From NCBI RefSeq assembly GCF_040954645.1, contig NC_092808.1, positions 18,729,383-18,793,382 on the forward strand: a stretch of 64,000 nt of DNA. Reading direction: 5' to 3'. The notes beneath the pieces were generated by a model. That model worked only from the letters and a program-made list of their open reading frames with translations. It did not search any database and was not told where the DNA came from. Both the position numbers and the translations under genes were made by a program. This DNA comes from Diabrotica undecimpunctata (Eukaryota > Arthropoda > Insecta > Coleoptera > Chrysomelidae). Numbering within the stretch: position 1 is the first letter of the stretch; the number at the start of each line of letters is the position of its first letter. This document shows positions 56,889-64,000 of the stretch, one piece after another.

Positions 56889-57090
56889 ACATAGACCTCC
56901 TCTAATTTCTTCCAGTTTTGTCGGTTTTCAGCTTTCTGCAGCCAGTTGCCATCGATTCTTTTGATGTCATCTGTCCATCGCCGTGGTATCTACACTGTAG
57001 GTTTTTGGATCCACAGCTCGTTATTCATTCTGACCACATGGTCCTCCCAGTTTCACCTCAGCCATGCATGGCTGGAGTGTTTTTGCATAT
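56889..57090 (-). pseudogene. RTE-like LINE 3' fragment
   Basis: Minus-strand RRWTDDIKRIDGNWLQKAEN and NWKKLEEVYV match the C-terminal block RWTDDLKRTAGKNWLQVAYN...RLEEAYVQ of the 27.3-kb element. The rest is absent. Confidence 0.7.
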
Positions 57091-59104
57091 AAGGTTATAT
57101 TTTCGCTTTATTATTGTGGGTTACTTTGATAATTTCTTTCATTAAATAAGGGTACTAAGTGACAACCGATTTTTCGAATCCTTTATCTTTGAATTTCTAT
57201 ATAAACCACATAATAGAAGGTTAACGGTCATATTTATGAAACCATAATCACAAAAAAACATGACGTGGAAGTTATACCATGTAAATCTTTATGGTATCTA
57301 CAATAACACTAATAACACTGTAAATCAATTGTATCTACTACTTTGTAAGAGAAAAGTAGTTTTTGAATCACTCTTTCCGAAGTCCAAAACGGATTAAAAC
57401 TATTTTCCTAAAACTGAGTGATTTTATAACAAAACATGAATTATTTTGCAATCTTATAAACATAAAATGTTTACATCACTTGAGCACAAGTAGATAACCT
57501 GAGTATATTAATCTGCAATGGTAGAAAGAGTTTTGTTATAAAATTTCCCGGTTTAATATGGGGTTAAACGTAAGTTGAGAATGTTGTTTATATTTACAGC
57601 AAAGTTGAATTGCCCTACAGTCGTACATTTTTAATGCCAAGTAGTCATTTTAAGTTACGTGAATGTTACATTAATACAACCTAAGCTTGTGGGATACTTC
57701 ATTTTGTTTTAGTGTCCACAGTCTAATGCAGATACTTCAAATTCGTTATGAACAACTTTATTTGTTTTCTGTTTACTTTTGCATTTGAAACTTCTCTCCT
57801 AACTGATCCCAATATTTCTAATAAACGATACCTTACTTCTGTCGAATCTACATTTTCTGTTAACGTTTTTCATTAATCTCGTGATTGGCAAAGCATCATT
57901 TGAATTATTCAGAGTAACTCTAAACAAATTTATATAAGCCAGAATGATCACTAGAAAATTCATTGACGATAAGATACTGAGAGAAGAAGAATCCTGAACA
58001 AGTTCTATAAAGACCTTTTTTATGTTTTGAGGGATTTCGAAAACAATTGGAATTGGCGTTTTGGAATTCTATAGAACTGAATACGGTTGTTCTTTAGAAA
58101 GACTCGGCAATATCGTTAGCAGAAATTCCTTTATTTTCAAGGATCTAGAACAACGTTTTTTTTTGTATTTCATTAGTTGCTTAGGGACCATTTGCAGTTC
58201 GATGCTGTTAAGAACTCATAATTTGTAAACTTCAAAGCCAAACTATATCATTTCAGTTTTTGAGATTGCTATATCCATTATTTCTACACCAGCTAGGCTT
58301 TGAACGTTTTTGAACTCTGTTTTGTTGTTGTATATGGCTAATAGATCACCTTAGATTTTAGACCCATGTTTTGCTACAAAGCCTAAGGCATGTCCAAGGA
58401 GACTTTGTTGTTTCGATGACGATGGATGTACAGGGTAATTCTTTGGAAGTTCCAATTAAAACTTCGTTATTTTTAATATAACATCCTGTATATTATTACG
58501 CATGGCAGAATAGCTTTTGAGAATTCTCTCGATTTAAGGTTATGCTACCTTACACCGAGTGTTTTACAAGATATGAACAATTTTCTTATAAAACAGTGTT
58601 CGATTGGACACCCTGTATTTTTTTAAATAATAAAATTACAAAAATTTTGTTTTTGTATAAATTTTCTTTTACAATCGTCAATTTTAATAAAACTTTAACA
58701 ATTTCTGTACATTATCACTGTATAGAATACCCTTTTGAGAACTGTGAACTGTCAACTAAAATTTCAAAAATAATAATCAAAAATTATAATATGTATAAAC
58801 ATTGACTCTATACATTTAAAGCTGAATATCTCGATAACTATTTAATTTAGCTATAGGAAATTGTAAGCGAAACAAAAAAGAGTTTAAATTCTTTTTTATA
58901 ACGTCATAACATATAGGGTGATACATTCAATAAAGTTGAGAAATTTTTAAGTATGCATTTTGAATCACATTGTATTTAAATATTATTTTATCCACAAAAT
59001 TTTATCAAAATAGACGATACAGAAAAAAATTTGTACCTACCAAACAAAATGTTTTCAATTTTATTGTTTATAAAGATACAGAGTGTCAAATCGTATACTG
59101 TTTT
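57091..59104. other. No gene; possible MITE ends at 58427-58617
   Basis: Two AT-rich kilobases. TGTACAGGGTAATTC (58428) and GGACACCCTGTATTTT (58605) are inverted ACAGGGT-type ends common on small insect elements; between them ACATCCTGTATA occurs near 58482. No coding. Confidence 0.35.
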
Positions 59105-60520
59105 AAAATAAAATTGGTCATTGAACTGATTAAATATGGCCCTGACAAGCTATTTCAGCTATTTGCTTATACTTTTAATTTATTCTTGATAGGAGAAGAG
59201 CTACCCCCAGAATGGAAAACTGCATATATCAGCAATCTATACAAAAATAAAGGCGACAGAAAAGATTGTAAGAACTACCGAGGGCTTAGTGTAACTAACT
59301 CAATCTGTAGAGTCTACGGGAAGATAATTAAAAGCCGAATTGAAGATTGTTGGGAAGACGCTAAAGATCAGAGTGGCTTTCGTACTGGTCGTTCTTGTAT
59401 AGACAATGTGTTCTGCCTAAAACAAACAATAGAAAAGCGTTTGGAACATAATATGGAGACACTCATGGTATTTATTGATCTTCAAAAAGCATATGACAGT
59501 GTCCCATTAGCCAAGCTATGGCAGGTGCTAGAAGACATGAATATTCCACCGATTTACATTAATGCTGTAAGGGAGTTGTACGATGATATGATGATGATAT
59601 GGACAAAAAGTGACAAAAAAGATAAAAGTGACCAAAGGACTTCGCCAAGGCTGCTGCATTGAACCTACACTCTTTAAGATTTATTTGAAGGGGGTTTTGG
59701 ATATTTGGAAAAGAAAATGTGAACCTATGGGTGTTAAAATTGGAGACCATACACTGTACAGCTTGCATTTTGCTGATAACCAAGTAATACTTGCAGAAGA
59801 TCAAGATGATATCCACTACATGTTACGAAAAATAGATGAAGAATATACTAAGTGGGGCTTATCAATTAATCCATCAAAAACAGAGTACGTAGTAGTGGGA
59901 GGTGAAGGAAAGCACTTAGAAGTAGGAAGCAAACAAATTCAAAATACTGATAGCTATAAATATCTCGGTGTAAACATTACAAACAATGGTCGGAATACAA
60001 AAGAAATAGCTACTAGAATTGGTCAAGGAAATTCAGCAATACGTCAACTGAATAGTATACTTTGGAATAACCACATCACCCTAAACACAAAAATTAGGAT
60101 ATAGAAAAGTATCATAGAAAGCGTTGCTACATATGGTTCAGAGCTTTGGGTAATAAATAAAAATGACGCATCCAAAATAAAAGCAATGGAAATGAATTAT
60201 TGAAGAAGATGTTGCCAACTTACTAGAAGAGATAAAGTAAGGAATACTGAAATCAGAGAGCGTATGGGCATAGACATTGACGTCCTGGAAACTATAGAAT
60301 GCAAAAGGTTGAAATGGTATGGCCATGTAGAAAGGATGAATGATCAACGATGGCTAAAGAGAATGTTACAGTGGATCCCCACCAACCGCAGGAAAAAGGG
60401 AAGACCAAGAAGATCGTGGAGACAAGAAGTAAAAGGTGCAATGGAAGATAGGGGTCTACATGACTGGAACGATCGCAAGCGTTGGAAGCTAGGTTGCGAG
60501 AAACGGCGGCAGCTATAATA
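59105..60520 (+). pseudogene. RTE-like LINE (family B) with TA tail
   Basis: Reads IELIKYGPDKLFQLFAYTFN, LPPEWKTAYISNLYKNKGDR, KNYRGLSVTNSICRVYGKII, DQSGFRTGRSCIDNVFCLKQ and MVFIDLQKAYDSVPLAKLWQ (both Asp intact). A frameshift at about 59605 leads to GLRQGCCIEPTLFKIYLKGV, LHFADNQVILAEDQDDIHYM (catalytic FADD changed to FADN) and YLGVNITNNGRNTKEIATRI. After two stops (about 60102 and 60200) come RERMGIDIDVLETIECKRLK, WYGHVERMNDQRWLKRML and RRKKGRPRRSWRQEVKGAME. The endonuclease is missing. It ends about 10 bp before a long TA tract. Same family as 38.05-39.76 kb. Confidence 0.85.
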
Positions 60521-60524
60521 AACT

Positions 60525-60527
<3 letters not shown>

Positions 60528-60601
<74 letters not shown>

Positions 60602-60602
60602 T
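60528..60602. repeat. (TA)n tail of the family B LINE
   Basis: About 75 bp of TA repeats (one G) right after the LINE's last codons. Confidence 0.9.
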
Positions 60603-62450
60603 TGGTCATATCTCAACACTGTGTAAGGCAACATAACCTTGTATTAGGGGAATTCTCAAAAGCTCCTCTATAAAAATGCGTAATAATATACAGGGCATTA
60701 TATTTAAAATAAAGAACCTTACCTAAAAACTCTCATTCTTAAATTTCAGATATTAATTATTTTCTCTAAGTTTCTGTAATTGGATGCCAATCGCGCAAAG
60801 AATCACCCAAGAATAACTCAAGGATACTTAATGCAGGAAATTTTCAAAAATAAAGTTTGATATGATCGAATTACATCAGATCCGCTGACGAGTAAATTGT
60901 TAGAATTCTTCAGGTAACAAAAGTTGGTTAGCATTTAATTCGCTGTCAGGTCCCTTGACGTTCTGTTATAAGATTTTTTTTTTATATCCGTATTCATGAC
61001 TTTTTTTATATTCTATCAATTGGCTCTTTATATTTAACTAAGAACTGGCATTCTTTTGGGAAATCTGCAATCGTAAAACTTGTTTATGTCATATTTTAAC
61101 AATTAAATAGATACATATATTGTCCATTTGCACATGTTTTTAATAATTTTAATGAATAAATTTATTATAATATGTACATAAATGTTCTGAAAATCTTAAT
61201 TACTGTATTAAAAATGTACAGCTGTCCCTATACCAGAAAGCTAGTGTGTTCGAATTTATGACTAACCCTGTATTACTCTTAGCTCTTAAGTCTACTTTCC
61301 TTTTCCATATTTCTACTTTAACCCTTTCGAATCTGTGATAGTGTTTCAAATAATTATAAGATAAGTTTTGAGGGGTGATAAGGTTTTGAAAAGATGATGT
61401 CCATGGGTAAGGTTCATTTGGAAACTTTTAAAATTAAGAAATGTTTTATATTAAGCAAAAAATTGGATCTTTTGCAAGTTTTAAATTGTTAGTATGGATT
61501 AAAAAAGTGAGAACCCAAAAATATTTATCTTTGCTGTTATTTATCTACCTGTCCTTTCATATTGTTTACTCATTTATAATCTACTGATCCATTTAACGTT
61601 ATCTCGGAGATTTTCCGGTGATATATTGTCCACAATTCATTTATTATTTAAGTTCTAATCAACTTGGGCGTAATGTATTTTGTGCTGTTTCTGTTTTACG
61701 CAGTGCTAGCCCTAGTTATAGAATAGGCATATTGATTATAAGCTTCATTATACCAGATTTTTATTCCTAAAATTACACTTTCTGTGATAAATAATAGTTT
61801 AGATTGATCGTAGAATATAAACATTGCAATGACAACGTAAAAATTGTTTGGTTTTTAAATCAAACATTCAAAATGAATGCCTGTTTTTTTCGAAAGTATA
61901 ATTTTAGAAATAAAAACCAACCTTTTTAAGGTTCTTACATAATTAACTTCTTCCTTGTTATATGTAGGCTCCTATTGCCTGTTTCTTGGTATGTAATCTC
62001 TAGGTTTGTGATAAATAAGTTTATCATGGACTTTTAATACAATAATCTTTTAGAAAATAAACGTCCGTATTGAGTTTTCTTGAAACAAATTCTAAAGTTG
62101 ATGCCATTTTCACGATGCAATGCTAAAATGCTCTGTGATTTGCCTAAACGTTCTGTTGGTTTTAGGCCTACAAGCCAGGACATCAGCTCATTAATATCAT
62201 TTTATTTTGAATAGGGATATTTATATATCGAGAGATACATCAGACAACGAAACGTGAATGGATATCTTTAATAATTTTTCAGAATCAGAAAATGTACAAC
62301 CCAAAAAATAGTATTTCTTGCCTTATGTACCTAAAAGAAGTTCAGAAATTATTCTGATGAGTGTGATAGCAATAAGTGACCACCGATAAGAACAAGTTAA
62401 ATTCTAGTTATTAAAATAAACACTAAAGTGTCAGTGGCGTACAAAATTCT
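60603..62450. other. AT-rich DNA, no gene
   Basis: 1.8 kb without motif-bearing frames or visible repeats. Confidence 0.5.
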
Positions 62451-62539
62451 GTTTTCTACAATGAACAGTTCACACAGGGAATACAAACAAACAGTGTCTA
62501 TTGTAGTATCCGAAGAAATTACAGGTAAGCAACAGGTCC

Positions 62540-62800
62540 AATATTAACAAACACCCAGGAACATTTACCCAACTCCCCAACAATACTCGCCACTAAAATA
62601 CATATCCGAACATGCACCAAACCACATATACCGGCAACCGACAAATACTCCTATACCAAACATTCCACAAAATCAATTCACTCTTCCACCACATCCACAA
62701 CAATTTCCACCACAACCCCAACCCAAGGAACTCATCTACTGTAGGCTAGATCTCGAACACAAAGCTAAAACTTGCAATTACACATTCAGAAAACTCGGAT
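62540..62800 (+). pseudogene. Pro/Gln/Asn-rich stretch with gag-like Cys-His remnant
   Basis: Plus strand: YPTPQQYSPLKYISEHAPNH, FTLPPHPQQFPPQPQPKELI and YCRLDLEHKAKTC. The last resembles a zinc knuckle lacking its first Cys. A Pro/Gln-rich linker followed by a knuckle is usual in LINE ORF1 and in LTR gag. Position, just 5' of a jockey RT on the same strand, suggests jockey ORF1. The main frame ends in TAG at 62809. Confidence 0.35.
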
Positions 62801-62809
62801 ATAGAGTCT

Positions 62810-63862
62810 AGCGAAGACGACTTACAAACGTATTTCAAACAGAGCCAACAGACCCTAATGAAGAAGTGAAAGAACTAATTAGCGCAGCATGTCAAATGTC
62901 ACTCCCAATTAAAAGTTTTACTCCTATAGAAGTCAAGAACGAAATAAACAACCACAACTCACGAAAGGCCCCAGGTTATGATTCAATCTTCGCTCAAGTA
63001 CTAAAACAACTTCCTCGCAAGACCATTACTTTGCTAACAGTTATATTTAACCGCATGCTAAGCTTATCATACTTTCCAAAAGTATGGAAATTTGCTGATC
63101 TTCAGGGATCCTCAAGCCAGGAAAAGAACCCGAAGAAGTAACATCTTATCGACCTATCAGCCTTCTCCCAACCGTAAGCATAGCAAGTTTTTGAAAGATT
63201 GCTACTACAAAGAATATACACAGATCATAAATTCCTAACATTAGTACCAACACATCAATGTGGTTTTCGGGAGAATCACTCCACTACCCAGCAAGTCTTT
63301 CGAATCATAAATGAAATATCAAAAATTCTTGAAGAAAAGAAATACTGCAATGTTATATTGCTAGACATCTCACAAGCGTTTGACAAAGTCTGGCACAGAG
63401 GTCTGGTTTACAAAGTAAAAATAGTACTATCCAGTAACTATTTTCTCCTACTTAAATCCTACATATCAAATAGATATTTCTCTGTAAAATTCAAAGACCA
63501 ACAATCCAACCTCTGTCCTATAAACTCCGGAGTCCCGCTACTTATCTACACAGCCGATATACCAGAGACTAATAATACTACAATCGCTTCCTTTACTGAC
63601 GACGTAGCAATACTAGCTGTAATGAAGATCCCATACAAGCCTCACAAAACCTGCATCATCTCAAAATACTCAGTGATTGGTATACAAAATCGAGAACAAA
63701 AGTAAACAACACAAAATCAACTCAAATAACATTTCATAACAGATGCTAGATACCTTGGCCTCCATCTTGACCAACGTCTCACTTGGAAGAAACATATCCA
63801 GACCAAACGAAGACAGCTCGACTTAAAATTCCGGCAAGTGTATTGGCTCTTTAGACGTAATT
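62810..63862 (+). pseudogene. Jockey-clade LINE reverse transcriptase, broken
   Basis: Reads VKELISAACQMSLPIKSFTP, VKNEINNHNSRKAPGYDSIF, FNRMLSLSYFPKVWKFADLQ, then a frame change, SYRPISLLPTVS, HQCGFRENHSTTQQVFRIIN, ILLDISQAFDKVWHRGLVYK, LLLKSYISNRYFSVKF and INSGVPLLIYTADIPETNNT: the whole 'PQGSVLGPxLY' segment between SGV and LLIY is shortened. FTDDVAILAV follows (catalytic FADD as FTDD), then DARYLGLHLDQRLTWKKHI and RQLDLKFRQVYWLF. The active site retains two Asp but the deletion and frameshifts kill it. Typical jockey order; the copy ends near 63862. Confidence 0.85.
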
Positions 63863-64000
63863 GAAATTCTAGCCAAAAGTGTTAGTGTTAAAACTTTTCC
63901 AAGTTTACTAAATGTATCAGCAATCCATACTGAGGGTTCAATTCATCTGAAACTATAACAATATGTTTATTTCTTTGTAAAAAAAATCTAAAAGACAATA
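63863..64000. other. No gene recognised
   Basis: Short AT-rich end of the window. Confidence 0.4.

Noticed and set aside
60292..60673. ORFs with long Tyr-Ile repeats
   Set aside because: Translation of the TA microsatellite.

Overview
This window looks like a TE-crowded, intron-rich, AT-rich insect nuclear segment. The best host anchor is a set of three plus-strand exons (5495-5661, 10306-10515, 24501-24602) encoding the C-terminal part of a voltage-gated K+ channel beta subunit of the Hyperkinetic (Hk) type. Upstream Hk exons must lie before base 1. The insect assignment rests on the Hk-type C terminus and on the retrotransposon families; a beetle with a large genome would fit, but that is inference.

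Layout. 1-5494: a Harbinger-like scrap, a minus-strand N-terminal remnant of a DDE-like transposase family, a possible hammerhead core next to a TA tract, and a complete 2.59-kb transposon (2535-5124) with terminal inverted repeats (TIRs) and a 4-bp target-site duplication (TSD). 5662-10305: an Hk intron made almost entirely of a pogo-like transposon holding a foldback MITE. 10516-24500: the last Hk intron, with an RTE-type LINE split by a full Tigger element, two further RTE copies, a small intact nested gene (18062-18736), jockey fragments and a tRNA-derived SINE with a clear TSD. 24900-35500: decayed transposases, an inverted-repeat transposon split by a LINE with a 10-bp TSD, and jockey pieces. 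35750-37360: a non-coding region with about ten regularly spaced hairpins whose stems covary, followed by further strong hairpins. 37707-41451: a probable piggyBac remnant carrying a LINE. 43200-45045: Tc1/mariner and LINE remnants. 45773-46052: a GC-richer exon-like block with an in-frame TGA. 46500-47380: a compact TATA-ORF-polyA unit. 48990-50800: a jockey element split by another LINE with a 12-bp TSD. 52221-56069: a second complete TIR/TSD element of the DDE-like family. 56890-64000: LINE and jockey remnants in AT-rich DNA.

There are no operons or RNA genes apart from the SINE head. The genes do not form one pathway; the story is one channel-subunit gene whose introns, and whose downstream flank, have been built by layers of nested insertions. 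The strongest novel candidates are the covarying hairpin array, the two complete elements of the TDNCGGQNKN-type transposase family, and the exon with a possible readthrough stop.
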